NCBI RefSeq assembly: GCF_022761115.1
Contig: NZ_JAKWJS010000001.1
Coordinates: 1,240,001-1,304,000, forward strand
Reading direction: 5' to 3'
Length of the DNA stretch: 64,000 nt
Origin: Dyella sp. RRB7
GTDB taxonomy: Bacteria; Pseudomonadota; Gammaproteobacteria; Xanthomonadales; Rhodanobacteraceae
The position numbers and the translations under genes were made by a program. Position 1 is the stretch's first letter; every line of letters starts with the position of its first letter. Positions 8,864 to 17,520 of this stretch are shown in pieces. The notes under the pieces were generated by a model. The model did not search any database. It was given only the letters and a program-made list of their open reading frames with translations, and had not been told where the DNA came from.

Positions 8864-9322
8864 TCAGGTCTTGTCGCGGAGCGCTTGCAGCACGCGCTCC
8901 AGGTAATCGTGCAAATGCTGGCGTTCGACCGGATCCAGGGCGCGCTGGGCCGCGTCCAGCACGCGGTCGTTGCAAGGCGTCATCTGGCGCCACAGCGTGT
9001 CGCCGGCCGCGGTCAGCTCGATGCGCAAGGCTCGCCGGTCCTGCTCGTGCGGATGCCGGCGCAACAGGCCCCGGCCTTCCAGCTGGTCGAGCTGGCGCGT
9101 CATCGCGCCGCCATCCAGCTCCACCGCGCGCGCCAGCTCGCTGGCCGACATCGGCCCGAGCATGGCCAGTCGCTTGAGGATCAGGAACTGGGTGAAGCGC
9201 AGGTCGACGCCCGACGCCTGCAGCTCGGCTTCTATGGCGCGGACCAGCTCGCTGCGAACCAGTCCGATCAGGACACCGAGGCTTTCCGGCGGGGCCGGCG
9301 AGGAGGGGGCGGCGGGGTTCAT
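8864..9322 (-). CDS. MarR-family regulator of the emr efflux operon
   Basis: A 152-residue winged-helix repressor. The central domain MSASELARAVELDGGAMTRQLDQLEGRGLLRR is the helix-turn-helix plus start of the wing, and HEQDRRALRIELTAAG is the wing. The protein matches EmrR/MarR proteins in size and is the first gene of the marR-OMF-emrA-emrB operon. By analogy it represses its own operon and is released by phenolic or uncoupler ligands. A perfect palindrome overlapping the promoter lies 26-47 bp upstream. No Shine-Dalgarno is visible before the ATG, and the predicted transcription start is only a few bases away, so the mRNA may be leaderless. Confidence 0.9.
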   Translation of the reverse strand: MNPAAPSSPAPPESLGVLIGLVRSELVRAIEAELQASGVDLRFTQFLILKRLAMLGPMSASELARAVELDGGAMTRQLDQLEGRGLLRRHPHEQDRRALRIELTAAGDTLWRQMTPCNDRVLDAAQRALDPVERQHLHDYLERVLQALRDKT

Positions 9323-9331
9323 GGGACGTGC

Positions 9332-9369
9332 ATTCTATTGCCCCAAGTATATTTGTCAAGGCAAATATA
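9332..9369 (-). promoter_or_regulatory. emr operon promoter with overlapping MarR-type operator
   Basis: On the minus strand, TTGACA (9354-9359) is followed after 16 bp by TAGAAT (9332-9337), a near-consensus sigma-70 promoter. The palindrome TATATTTG-6 nt-CAAATATA (9348-9369) covers the -35 box. MarR proteins bind such A/T-rich palindromes and exclude RNA polymerase, so autorepression is the likely logic. Confidence 0.78.
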
Positions 9370-9406
9370 TTCCTGGCCTATTTTGTTGCAGCAAAGTTAC
9401 TGTTCC

Positions 9407-9643
9407 TCACTCCGCCATCTCGTCCTCCAGCCAGGCGCGCAGGGCCGGATCGCGCAGTTCGAACAGCTCGAACACGCCCAGCGCGCGCAACGCCGGCAGC
9501 AGCGCCAGCACGCGCGGCTCCATGGCACGCCGCGCCGGCTCTGGGGTGCTGGGATCCAGCATCTGGTGGGCGCAGGCGACAAAGGCTTCCAGCGGCGCGG
9601 TGACGGCTTCAGCGCCAGATGCCCGTACGGCGATCATCGACAT
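9407..9643 (-). CDS. Small hypothetical protein
   Basis: A 78-residue soluble protein, rich in Ala, Leu and acidic residues, predicted to be mostly helical (for example LLPALRALGVFELFELRDPALRAWLEDEMAE). There is no signal peptide, metal motif or recognisable domain. The ATG at 9641-9643 is preceded by a good ribosome binding site, AGGGAG, at proper spacing, which supports a real gene. It lies 84 bp upstream of the marR promoter on the same strand and diverges from the AraC-type regulator at 9855. I do not recognise a function. Confidence 0.55.
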   Translation of the reverse strand: MSMIAVRASGAEAVTAPLEAFVACAHQMLDPSTPEPARRAMEPRVLALLPALRALGVFELFELRDPALRAWLEDEMAE

Positions 9644-9854
9644 GGGTCAGGCTCCCTTCGGGCACCGATGCCAGCGGCGCCGCTTGAATGGATGTGGATG
9701 GGCGACGGCATGCGGTCGCAACCTTGCGACGACCGCAGCCAGAGGCACATGCGACACCGCGAGCGGCGGCAGCGGTGGAGGACAGGCGAGCATGTTAGGC
9801 AGGGCGCGGGAATACTGTTAGCGTTATTTGGTCAATCTTTATCGAGAATCGGCC

Positions 9855-10673
9855 ATGGACCCAAAGAACAAGCGCGAGCAGCTGTACACCCTGATCGAGC
9901 GCATCGACGGACCCTCGGTGATCGCCTACTGGAACGAGGGCGAAGCGGCCGGCGAGTACGACCAGGGCACCCATGAGTACGGCTGGCACAGCCACTCGCG
10001 CGGGCAGTTCTTCTGCGTGGAAAGCGGCCTGGTGCACGTGCGCACCGCCAAGGGCTCCTGGCTGCTGCCGCCCCATCGCGCGGGCTGGATGCCGCCCGGG
10101 GAACAGCACATGGTGAGCATCAGCGGCCCGATGAGCGGCTGGGGCGTGTTCATCACGCCGCCCGACTGCAGTTGCCTGCCCGCCGAGCCATGCGTGATCG
10201 GCGTGACCGAACTGATGCGTGCGCTGGTGCGGCGCGCCAGCACCTGGACCTGGGAAGCGCAACTGGACGAAAGCCAGGAGCGCCTGACCCTGGTGCTGCT
10301 GGAGGAAATCTGCCGGGCCCAGCGCGAACCACTGCACCTGCCGATGCCGATGGACCGACGCGCCCTGCGTATCGCCTTTGCCCTGCTGGAAAAGCCCGAA
10401 GACAACCGCAGCCTCGACGAATGGGCGCTATGGGCTGGCCTGTCGCCACGCAGCCTGAGCCGGTTGTTCCGCAGCGAAACCGCGTTGAGCTTCGCGCAGT
10501 GGCGCCAGCTGGCCCGGCTGTCGCGCGGGCTGGAGCGGCTGGCCGATGGCGAGCCGGTATCGGCGGTGGCCGATGCGCTGGGCTATGCCAGCGTCAGCGC
10601 GTTCGTGGCCATGTTCCGGCGCAGTTTCGGACAGCCGCCGGCGAGGTATTTTGCGGCGCAGGGATCGGGTTGA
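9855..10673 (+). CDS. AraC-family transcriptional regulator
   Basis: A 272-residue regulator with an N-terminal cupin-like sensor half (GWHSHSRGQFFCVESGLVHVRT, then LLPPHRAGWMPPGEQH) and a C-terminal pair of helix-turn-helix motifs from about residue 180 (RSLDEWALWAGLSPRSLSRLF, and VSAVADALGYASVSAFVAMFRRSFG). The arrangement resembles the regulators with an AraC-type cupin found next to efflux genes. I start at the ATG at 9855; a TTG 27 bp upstream is in frame but lacks a better ribosome site. The 211-bp gap to the divergent small gene must hold its promoter. Its target and ligand are unknown. Confidence 0.87.
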   Translation: MDPKNKREQLYTLIERIDGPSVIAYWNEGEAAGEYDQGTHEYGWHSHSRGQFFCVESGLVHVRTAKGSWLLPPHRAGWMPPGEQHMVSISGPMSGWGVFITPPDCSCLPAEPCVIGVTELMRALVRRASTWTWEAQLDESQERLTLVLLEEICRAQREPLHLPMPMDRRALRIAFALLEKPEDNRSLDEWALWAGLSPRSLSRLFRSETALSFAQWRQLARLSRGLERLADGEPVSAVADALGYASVSAFVAMFRRSFGQPPARYFAAQGSG

Positions 10674-10681
10674 AGCTGCGC

Positions 10682-10708
10682 TTCCCTCTCCCCGGCGGGG
10701 AGAGGGAA
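10682..10708. repeat. TTCCCTCTCCCC palindrome between convergent genes
   Basis: A perfect 12-bp inverted repeat (TTCCCTCTCCCC, 3-nt loop, GGGGAGAGGGAA) fills the 44-bp space between the convergent araC-type and S9 peptidase genes. A close relative lies at 40839-40865, again between two convergent genes. It may act as a bidirectional terminator, although it has no T tract. Confidence 0.75.
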
Positions 10709-10717
10709 TGACGGCGC

Positions 10718-13153
10718 TTACTGCTTCACCGGCTTCACGTACGTATTGAACAGCTCGTCGATGCGGCGGTACTCGTCGTACCACGAGTCCGGGTGCACGA
10801 AGCCGTGGCGCTCCATCGGGTACAGCGACATCCAGAAGTTCTGCTTGTGCAGCTCGATGAAGCGCTGGTACAGGCGGATGGTGTCGCTGGTGAGCACGTT
10901 GTCGTCGATCAGGCCGTGCTGCATCAGCAGCGGGTCCTGCAGCTGGTCGGCGTATTCGATCGGCGAGCTGGTGGCATAGGCCTCCGGATCCAGCTGCGGG
11001 TCGTTGAGGATGTTGGAGGTGTACTCGTGGTTGTAGCTGGTCCAGTCGGTGACCGGACGCAGCGCGGAACCGGCGGCGAATTCACCCGGCGCGCGCAGCA
11101 GCGACATCAGCGTCATGAAGCCGCCGTAGCTGCCGCCGTAGATGCCCACGCGCCTGGGATCGACACCGTGGTTCTTCACCAGCCAGGCCTTGCCGTCGAG
11201 CAGGTCGTCCAGTTCCGGGTGGCCCATCTGGCGGTAGATCGCGGTGCGCCAGTCGCGGCCGTAGCCCTCCGACGCGCGATAGTCCATGTCCAGCACCACG
11301 TAGCCCTGCTGCACCAGCAGGTTATGGAACATCTGCTCGCGGAAGTAGTTGGAATAGGACAGCGTGACGTTCTGCAGGTAGCCCGCGCCATGCACGAAGA
11401 TCACCGCCGGACGCGAGCCGGCATCGGCCGCATCGGACGGGCCGTAATACTTCGCCCAGATGCTGCCCGCACCATGCGATGACGGCACCGGCACGATCTG
11501 CGGCTGGATCCACGGATGCGCGGTGAAGGCCGGCTTCATGGTGTTGGTGAGCTCGCGCGGCGCGCCGCCCGCGGCATCCTGCACCGCCAGCTGGGGCAGC
11601 ACGTAGGGCGAGGAATGCAGCACCGCCAGCTGGCGGCCGTCCGGCGACAGCACGAAGTCGTCCATGCCCTGGTACTGGGTGACACGGGTCAGCTCGCCAC
11701 CGCCGCTGGGCAGGCGATACACGTCATAGCTGTACGGTGCGGCCTGGTTGGTGCGCACGTAGAACCACTGGCCGTCGTCGCTGAGCGCGGGATGGCTCAC
11801 CTCGAACTTGCCGGTGGTCAGCGCCTTGGCCTTGCCGCCCAGGCTCTTGCTGTAGAGCTGCGAATAACCGCTTTCTTCGCTGAGATACCACAGCGTGCGG
11901 CCATCCTTGAGCCAGCCGAAATCGTTGAAGTTCCAGTTGATCCAGGCGTTGTCGGTGAGGCGGTGCTGGTTGAGCAGCGCGTGCTTGTCGAAATCGACGC
12001 TGGCGATCCAACGGTCCTTGTTGTCGATGGCGCGCAGCTGCACGGCCACGTTCTGGCCGTCGTCGCTCCACACGATGCCGCCGCCACCGCCGTCATCGGC
12101 GCTGGAAACGATGCGCACCGGGCGCACCTCGGGTGCCTTCAACGCCTTGGCCTGGTCGTCCTTGCCGGCCTTCTGCAGCGCCGCGACCGTGTTGGCGCGG
12201 ATGTCCTTGAGCGGATCGTCCTTGATGCCGGGCAGGCCGTCGGTCTTGAGCGGATAGAACTTGGCCGCCTTCAGGTCCACCAGCACCAGCGACTGCGGCG
12301 TGGGGTCGTCGCGGCCCACGTAGGTGCGCGTTTCCTGCCGCTCGGCATAGCCGGAGTCGGTCACATAGTGGGTGACTTCCGGATGCTTGCCGTCCTTGGC
12401 GCCCTTGGGCTTGGTCACCACCAGCATCCAGCGGCCATCCGGCGACAGTTCGGTGTCGACCGGCTCGCCACCGTCGCCGAGATAGATCGGCTTGGGCGCG
12501 CGACCCGGGTCGGCGGCGGCCAGGGCGTCGTCGTTGGCGCGCTGGGCGTCCTTGTCGGACTTGTTCTCGCGCAGCGACTTGAACAGTTCCAGCTGCATGG
12601 CGTTGAGCTGGTCCGGCTGCTTGGCCTGCGGGTCGTCGACGAAGCGCAGCACGGCGGCCGGCGCGCTCACGCCCTGGGCGATGTCGTAGACGAACCAGTT
12701 GTTGCCCTGGCGATACTGCAGGCTGCGGTTGTCGCTGGAAAAACGCGGCGAGGATTCCGCCTCGGTGCTACGCGTGACCTGCACGCGGCGACCGCTGGCC
12801 AGGTCGATCATGAAGATATCGCCGTGGCGCACGAAAGCGGCATGACGATGCGCGCGATCGAACACCGCCGGACCGTCGGCCTGGGCCACCGCCGCCGGGT
12901 CGAGCTTCACGCTCTGGCCGCTGGCCAGGTCAACCCGATAAAGGTCGCGCACCTTGCTGCCGTCCTGCTTGAGCGAGTAGTACAGGCTGCGCCCGTCCAC
13001 GCTCCAGTAGGGAGACTCCACCGCCGCGCCGATCCAGTCCGGATTGGCCATGATGGTTTCCAGGTCCAACGGTCCACCGCTGGCGGCAGGCGACAGGGCC
13101 GCCGCGGGCAAGGCGGCGAAGGCGGCAAGGCCGGCGAACAGCATTCGGCGCAT
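10718..13153 (-). CDS. Secreted S9 family peptidase (prolyl oligopeptidase/dipeptidyl peptidase type)
   Basis: An 811-residue exported protein with signal peptide MRRMLFAGLAAFAALPAAALS. An N-terminal beta-propeller region (about 40-580) is followed by an alpha/beta-hydrolase domain whose nucleophile Ser is in GGSYGG (about residue 675), with the acid in GLIDDNV and the His in MERHGF near the C terminus. Members cleave peptides after Pro or other small residues, or release dipeptides. The ATG at 13151-13153 is preceded by GGAG and opens directly into the signal peptide; the longer frame does not. It is divergent from the esterase gene. Together with the DPP-IV homologue at 47404 it points to peptide scavenging. 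Confidence 0.9.
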   Translation of the reverse strand: MRRMLFAGLAAFAALPAAALSPAASGGPLDLETIMANPDWIGAAVESPYWSVDGRSLYYSLKQDGSKVRDLYRVDLASGQSVKLDPAAVAQADGPAVFDRAHRHAAFVRHGDIFMIDLASGRRVQVTRSTEAESSPRFSSDNRSLQYRQGNNWFVYDIAQGVSAPAAVLRFVDDPQAKQPDQLNAMQLELFKSLRENKSDKDAQRANDDALAAADPGRAPKPIYLGDGGEPVDTELSPDGRWMLVVTKPKGAKDGKHPEVTHYVTDSGYAERQETRTYVGRDDPTPQSLVLVDLKAAKFYPLKTDGLPGIKDDPLKDIRANTVAALQKAGKDDQAKALKAPEVRPVRIVSSADDGGGGGIVWSDDGQNVAVQLRAIDNKDRWIASVDFDKHALLNQHRLTDNAWINWNFNDFGWLKDGRTLWYLSEESGYSQLYSKSLGGKAKALTTGKFEVSHPALSDDGQWFYVRTNQAAPYSYDVYRLPSGGGELTRVTQYQGMDDFVLSPDGRQLAVLHSSPYVLPQLAVQDAAGGAPRELTNTMKPAFTAHPWIQPQIVPVPSSHGAGSIWAKYYGPSDAADAGSRPAVIFVHGAGYLQNVTLSYSNYFREQMFHNLLVQQGYVVLDMDYRASEGYGRDWRTAIYRQMGHPELDDLLDGKAWLVKNHGVDPRRVGIYGGSYGGFMTLMSLLRAPGEFAAGSALRPVTDWTSYNHEYTSNILNDPQLDPEAYATSSPIEYADQLQDPLLMQHGLIDDNVLTSDTIRLYQRFIELHKQNFWMSLYPMERHGFVHPDSWYDEYRRIDELFNTYVKPVKQ

Positions 13154-13315
13154 GAAGGGCTCCACGATCAAAACGCCCGAGCATAGCCAAGGCCGGCCAA
13201 CTGGCAAGCGCCGATGGTCCGGGTTCAAACTGGCCACCTAGGCAGCTAATCTTCCTGGTTCGCCCATCGGCGGTGTCGTCCCGACGTGCGCACCGCGCGT
13301 TCCGGGAGTTTCGCT

Positions 13316-13335
13316 GCATGCCAGGTAAGGCATGC
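13316..13335. repeat. Short palindrome GCATGCC-6 nt-GGCATGC before the esterase gene
   Basis: A perfect 7-bp inverted repeat with a 6-nt spacer, 33 bp before the esterase ATG, in the 214-bp region between two divergent starts. It could be an operator or a leader hairpin; I cannot tell which. Confidence 0.4.
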
Positions 13336-13367
13336 CCACCTGATTGCCCTAGCCCTGGCGACGTCTC

Positions 13368-14033
13368 ATGCCCCTTCCCTCCGTCGACATCGAAACCGCG
13401 CCCAACCCCACCCACAGCGTGATCTGGTTGCATGGCCTGGGCGCGGACGGCAACGATTTCGCATCCATCGTGCCGGAGCTGATTTCGCCCGAGTGGCCCG
13501 CGCTGCGCCTCGTCTTTCCGCATGCGCCGACGCGACCGGTGACGGTCTACGGCGGCATGCCGATGCGCGCGTGGTACGACATCGCCGGCATGGACCTGGT
13601 ATCCCGCCAGGACGAAAGCGGCATACGCGCCTCCATCACCAGCGTCGATGCCCTGATTGCCCAGGAAAACCAGCGCGGCGTACCGACCGGCCGCATCCTG
13701 CTGGCCGGCTTTTCGCAGGGCGGCGCCATTGCCTTGGCGGCCGGCCTGCGTCATGCCGAGCAGATCGCCGGCGTGATCGCGCTGTCCACCTATCTGCCGC
13801 TACACGAGTCGTTCGCGGCCGAACGCAGCGCCGCCAATGCCGCCACGCCCATCTTCTGGGGCCACGGCACCGCCGACCCGATCGTGCCGCTCACGCGCGG
13901 CGTGGCCTCGCGCGACCTGCTGCAGTCGCTAGGTTACCCGGTGGCCTGGCATACCTATCCGATGCCGCATTCCGTGTGCTCGGAGGAGGTGGCTGATTTG
14001 CGGCAGTGGATGACTTCGCGTTTGGCAGGTTGA
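13368..14033 (+). CDS. Carboxylesterase/phospholipase family protein (acyl-protein thioesterase-like)
   Basis: A 221-residue soluble alpha/beta hydrolase. The signature oxyanion motif WLHGLGADGNDF lies near the N terminus, the nucleophile Ser116 is in GFSQGG, the acid is in GTADPIV, and the catalytic His is in PMPHSV near the C terminus. Length and motifs match bacterial esterases of the EstB/APT1 type, which hydrolyse short-chain esters; physiological substrates are unclear. There is no export signal, so it is cytoplasmic. It is followed by a large repeat-rich gap. Confidence 0.9.
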   Translation: MPLPSVDIETAPNPTHSVIWLHGLGADGNDFASIVPELISPEWPALRLVFPHAPTRPVTVYGGMPMRAWYDIAGMDLVSRQDESGIRASITSVDALIAQENQRGVPTGRILLAGFSQGGAIALAAGLRHAEQIAGVIALSTYLPLHESFAAERSAANAATPIFWGHGTADPIVPLTRGVASRDLLQSLGYPVAWHTYPMPHSVCSEEVADLRQWMTSRLAG

Positions 14034-14665
14034 GGGACGTTGGGCGCAACCGCTTTTTTCTCGGCATCCTCGTGCGTTTCGCAATCGTCCCCAGCCCGTC
14101 ATCTCTGAGCAAGCAGGGATCCAGTGACTGCGCCTTATGATTGTGGCGTAGCGATGACCAGGCTCGCCTGCGGCCGGGCTTTTCGACAGGGCTCCTGCCC
14201 TGACGAAAAGGGATCGACTTCCTTGTCGATCCCCCTGCGGGCCTGATCGTCCGGCCCTCACCGCCGCACAGGGTGCCCATAGATCAAGAGCACACGGCTC
14301 GAGCCCTGGCTGTTGATCTTCGGGTCCCCTATGGCGCGGCGGGCGGGTGGAGGAAAAGCCCGCAGGGTGGCTCGCATGGAGGCGAGCCAGTTTGGCGTCA
14401 GGGCAGGAGGCCCTGTCGCCAAACCTCCGCAACCCGTCCGCGCACCCGAAGGGCGCGCCATCGGGGTGGCCTTTCTCTTGGTTACTTCTCTTTGGCCACG
14501 CAAAGAGAAGTGACCCGGGCCGCGGCAGCGGCTCGGAAGCCCGCCGCAGGCGAGCACGCGAGCGATAACGCCACCATCAAGAACACAGTCACTGGGTCCC
14601 TGCTTGCGCAGGAATGACCAGCGACACCCCATATCCCTTTCCCCGCATGCGGCATACTCCGCCGC
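14034..14665. other. Repeat-filled intergenic region
   Basis: A 632-bp region without a convincing gene. It is almost filled by the repeat element at 14098-14618. Short open frames inside, such as 14313-14513, read through hairpin arms and are best explained as repeat DNA. The last 50 bp before 14666 should hold the promoter and leader of the histidine kinase gene. Confidence 0.7.
14098..14618. repeat. Large composite hairpin-rich repeat element with inverted ends
   Basis: The ends, 14098-14181 and 14537-14618, are imperfect inverted copies of each other. They share GCAAGCAGGGA, CCAGTGACTG, GTGGCG and GCTCGCCTGCGGC in inverse order. The core has consecutive palindromes: TTTTCG...CGAAAA with CAGGGC/GCCCTG (about 14180-14209), GGGATCGAC...GTCGATCCC (14210-14234), GGCTCGC...GCGAGCC (about 14370-14390), TTTGGCG...CGCCAAA (about 14391-14423), and CTTCTCTTTG-6-CAAAGAGAAG (14485-14510). 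The last unit with its GGTTACTT flank resembles a dispersed repeat I recall from Xanthomonadaceae intergenic regions. The end sequence also matches the GTCATCCC family found elsewhere in the window. Confidence 0.8.
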
Positions 14666-15712
14666 ATGACGCCCCCCCCCATCGAACCACCTGCCAGCGG
14701 TCGCCCCGGGCGCCAGCTGCTGCCCGATTTCTGCAGCATGCCGGTGATCTTCACGCTGCTGGTGGTCGGCGCAATCATCGTCACCGTGATGTGGTTGGCG
14801 CCCAACAACAGCCACGGCTGGCGCGGCTACAGCGTGGGCATGCTGTTCGCCGACTGGCTGGCGCTGGTGATTGGCGTGGCGCTGTGCAAACTGCGCCCGC
14901 TGTTGCAGCGCCTGCCAGGGAACGCGCCGTATGCCGGGGTGTGGCTGGTGATGGTGCTGATCGTGGCGGCGGGCAGCGCGCTGGTGCACTGGATGGACGA
15001 CGCCATGCAGATGCAATTGCTCACCGACACCGCCGGCGATTTCGTGCGCAACAACACGCTGATCGCCGCCCTGCTTGGCGGGGCGCTGCTGCGCTACTTC
15101 TATCTGCTGGCGCAGTGGCAGACCCGCCTGGCCGCCGTCACCAAGGCGCAGGTGGCCGCGCTGCAGGCGCGCATTCGGCCCCATTTCCTGTTCAACAGCA
15201 TGAATACCGTGGCGGCGCTGGTGCGGGTCGATCCGGCGGCCGCCGAGCGCACGGTGGAGGATCTTTCCGAACTGTTCCGCGCCGCGCTGGGCGAGCATGG
15301 CACCGGTGACGGCACCTTGGCCGAGGAGTTGGCGCTGGTCGACCGTTACCTGGCCATCGAGCAGCTGCGCCTCGGCGAACGCCTGCGCGTGCGACGGGAG
15401 CTGGATGAGTTGCCGCCATCCTTTCCCTTGCCGCGCCTGCTGCTGCAACCGCTGGTGGAGAACGCCGTGCGTCATGGCATCCAGCCGCTGCGCGAGGGCG
15501 GTGAAGTGATCCTGCGCGGGCAGCAGGGGCCTGACGGCATCGTCATCGAGATCGATAATCCACGCGCGGGCGAACCCACGCCGGGCGGCCACGGCCACGG
15601 GCTGGACAATGTGCGCCAGCGCGTGGCCTATCGCTACGGGCCACGCGCCCGGGTGCTGGCCGGCCCACAGGGCGAACGCTTCGTGGTGCGCCTGCAACTT
15701 CCGCAACCGTAG
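14666..15712 (+). CDS. algZ: Sensor histidine kinase, LytS/AlgZ (FimS) type
   Basis: A 348-residue inner-membrane kinase. Four hydrophobic segments occupy about residues 27-155. The His kinase domain follows: the phosphoacceptor His173 is in RPHFLFNSMNTV, the N box is in LLLQPLVENAVRHG, and the glycine-rich ATP lid is in GGHGHGLDNVRQRV. This is the short-domain kinase family that pairs with LytTR regulators. The response regulator starts 11 bp downstream and hemC follows, the algZ-algR-hemC order known in pseudomonads. Codons 3-5 form an uninterrupted run of nine C residues (14672-14680), which is prone to slippage. Confidence 0.9.
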   Translation: MTPPPIEPPASGRPGRQLLPDFCSMPVIFTLLVVGAIIVTVMWLAPNNSHGWRGYSVGMLFADWLALVIGVALCKLRPLLQRLPGNAPYAGVWLVMVLIVAAGSALVHWMDDAMQMQLLTDTAGDFVRNNTLIAALLGGALLRYFYLLAQWQTRLAAVTKAQVAALQARIRPHFLFNSMNTVAALVRVDPAAAERTVEDLSELFRAALGEHGTGDGTLAEELALVDRYLAIEQLRLGERLRVRRELDELPPSFPLPRLLLQPLVENAVRHGIQPLREGGEVILRGQQGPDGIVIEIDNPRAGEPTPGGHGHGLDNVRQRVAYRYGPRARVLAGPQGERFVVRLQLPQP

Positions 15713-15723
15713 AACAGGCTTTT

Positions 15724-16428
15724 ATGCGCGTATTGATCGTTGATGACGAACCCCTCGCTCGCGCCCGTCTGGCAGCGCTGCTTGGTGAGTGCGAAGACGT
15801 CGACATCGTCGGCAACGTCAGCGATGGCGAGGCCGCGCTGGTGGCGCTCAGCGAGCTGCAGCCCGACCTGTTGCTGCTGGATATCAACATGCCCGGCATG
15901 AGCGGCACCGCGCTGGCGCAGCGGCTGGTCGGACGCAAGCGGCCCCAGATCGTGTTCTGCACGGCCTACGAAAACCACGCCGTGCATGCCTTCGACCTCG
16001 GCGCCGTCGACTACCTGCTCAAGCCCGTACGCCTGGAGCGGCTCGCCGAGGCGTTGCAGCGTGCGCGCCAGCGCCTGCTGCAGGGGCCACGGGAAGCCAC
16101 CAGCTATCTGCATGGACGCCTGCGCGGCGAGCAGGTGCGGGTGGCGCTGGATGACGTGGTGTGCCTGCTGGCCGAAGAGAAATACGTGGTGGTGCAACAT
16201 CGCGGCGGCCAGTTGCTGCTGGAAGAATCGCTGCGCCAGCTGGAAGAGGCCTATCCGGAAGCCCTGATCCGCCTGCATCGCAATTGCCTGGTGCCGTCGC
16301 AACGGCTGATCGGCCTGAAGACCCTGCAGGATGGCCGCGTGCTGGCCCGGCTCGGTGGCACCGACCTCACCCCGGAAGTCAGTCGCCGCAACCTGCCCAC
16401 GTTGCGCAAACTGCTGCGCATGGGTTGA
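15724..16428 (+). CDS. algR: LytTR-family response regulator (AlgR-like)
   Basis: A 234-residue regulator. The receiver domain starts VLIVDDEPLARARL and contains the phosphoacceptor Asp53 in LLLDINMPGMSG and the conserved Lys in DYLLKPVR. The C-terminal LytTR DNA-binding domain runs from about residue 130 (EEKYVVVQHRGGQ, then LEEAYPEALIRLHRNCLV). AlgR in Pseudomonas controls alginate, type IV pili and virulence; here the regulon is unknown. It is the second gene of algZ-algR and is followed by hemC. Confidence 0.92.
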   Translation: MRVLIVDDEPLARARLAALLGECEDVDIVGNVSDGEAALVALSELQPDLLLLDINMPGMSGTALAQRLVGRKRPQIVFCTAYENHAVHAFDLGAVDYLLKPVRLERLAEALQRARQRLLQGPREATSYLHGRLRGEQVRVALDDVVCLLAEEKYVVVQHRGGQLLLEESLRQLEEAYPEALIRLHRNCLVPSQRLIGLKTLQDGRVLARLGGTDLTPEVSRRNLPTLRKLLRMG

Positions 16429-16550
16429 GCGAAGCGCACGGCGCCCATGCGACGTCATGCACGGCGCGGTACCCTGCGCCGCGCGCGCCATTTACGACAC
16501 AATAAGCTTTCCCAACGACGCCGTTGCGCGGCGCCTTCACCGAGACCTTC

Positions 16551-17468
16551 ATGACCCCATCCATGCTGCGCATCGCCACCCGCAAGAGTGCGCTCGCCCT
16601 GTGGCAGGCCGAGCACGTAGCCGCCGAGTTGCGCGCCGCCCATCCCGGACTGATGGTGGAGCTGGTGCCGATGTCGACACGGGGCGACGAGATCCTGGAC
16701 AAGCCGCTGGCCACCATTGGCGGCAAAGGCCTGTTCCTCAAGGAACTGGAAGTGGCCATGCTGGAAGGCCGCGCGGATCTGGCCGTGCATTCGCTGAAGG
16801 ACGTACCGGCCGAGGTGGAGCCGGGCTTCACCCTGCCGGCCATCCTGCCGCGCGCCGATGCGGCCGACGCCTTTGTCAGCAACGACTACGCCGATCTCGC
16901 CACGTTGCCGCTGGGCGCGCGGGTGGGTACATCTTCGCTGCGCCGACAGGCCCAGTTGCGCGCGGTGCGGCCCGATCTCAGCTTGCTGGACCTACGCGGC
17001 AACGTGGGCACGCGCCTGTCGCGGCTCGACGCGGGCCATTACGACGCGATCCTGCTGGCCTGCGCGGGACTGGAACGGCTGGGACTGTCGAGCCGCATCC
17101 GCAGCCGCCTCACCGCGCCGGACTGGCTGCCGGCACCGGGCCAGGCGGCCATCGCCATCGAAGCCCGCGCCGACCAGCCGGCGGTACTCGCGCTGCTTGC
17201 GGCACTCGACGATGCCGACACCCGGCTGGCCGTCACCGCCGAGCGCGCCATGAATCACCTGCTGGGCGGCAGCTGCACCGTGCCGGTGGGAGCATGGTGC
17301 ACGCTCACCGAACGCGGCCTGCACCTGCGCGGCATGGTGGGCGATGCCAGCAGCGGCCGCCTGCTGCTGGCGGAAGCACAGGCCGAGGGCGACCAGGCCG
17401 AGGCGCTGGGGCAGCGCGTTGCCGAGGCGTTGTTCGCGCAGGGCGCGCGGACACTACTCGACCGCTGA
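16551..17468 (+). CDS. hemC: Porphobilinogen deaminase (hydroxymethylbilane synthase)
   Basis: A 305-residue cytoplasmic enzyme that joins four porphobilinogens into hydroxymethylbilane in heme biosynthesis. Family landmarks are [37 protein letters not shown], the basic SSLRRQAQL, and the dipyrromethane-binding Cys near residue 242 in [12 protein letters not shown] use the ATG at 16551; a second ATG 12 bp downstream is almost as good. It lies 122 bp after algR, the arrangement known in pseudomonads, although in many genomes hemD follows, which is not the case here. Confidence 0.96.
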   Translation: MTPSMLRIATRKSALALWQAEHVAAELRAAHPGLMVELVPMSTRGDEILDKPLATIGGKGLFLKELEVAMLEGRADLAVHSLKDVPAEVEPGFTLPAILPRADAADAFVSNDYADLATLPLGARVGTSSLRRQAQLRAVRPDLSLLDLRGNVGTRLSRLDAGHYDAILLACAGLERLGLSSRIRSRLTAPDWLPAPGQAAIAIEARADQPAVLALLAALDDADTRLAVTAERAMNHLLGGSCTVPVGAWCTLTERGLHLRGMVGDASSGRLLLAEAQAEGDQAEALGQRVAEALFAQGARTLLDR

Positions 17469-17477
17469 AACGCATCG

Positions 17478-17500
17478 CCCCGCTCACGCCGGGAGCGGGG
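17478..17500. terminator. Hairpin between convergent hemC and DUF481 genes
   Basis: CCCCGCTC-7 nt-GAGCGGGG forms an 8-bp G/C stem right after the hemC stop and 20 bp before the convergent DUF481 stop. There is no clear T tract, so termination strength is uncertain. Confidence 0.6.
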
Positions 17501-17520
17501 TTCGAGGCCTTCGCCAGCGA

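Noticed and set aside
7375-9177. A 600-codon plus-strand frame opposite the outer-membrane factor and marR
   Set aside because: Antisense shadow; the minus-strand genes have complete motifs and a promoter/operator.
14313-14513. Possible small protein in the repeat region
   Set aside because: It reads directly through hairpin arms of a repeat element; similar hypothetical proteins in other genomes are probably artefacts of the same repeats.
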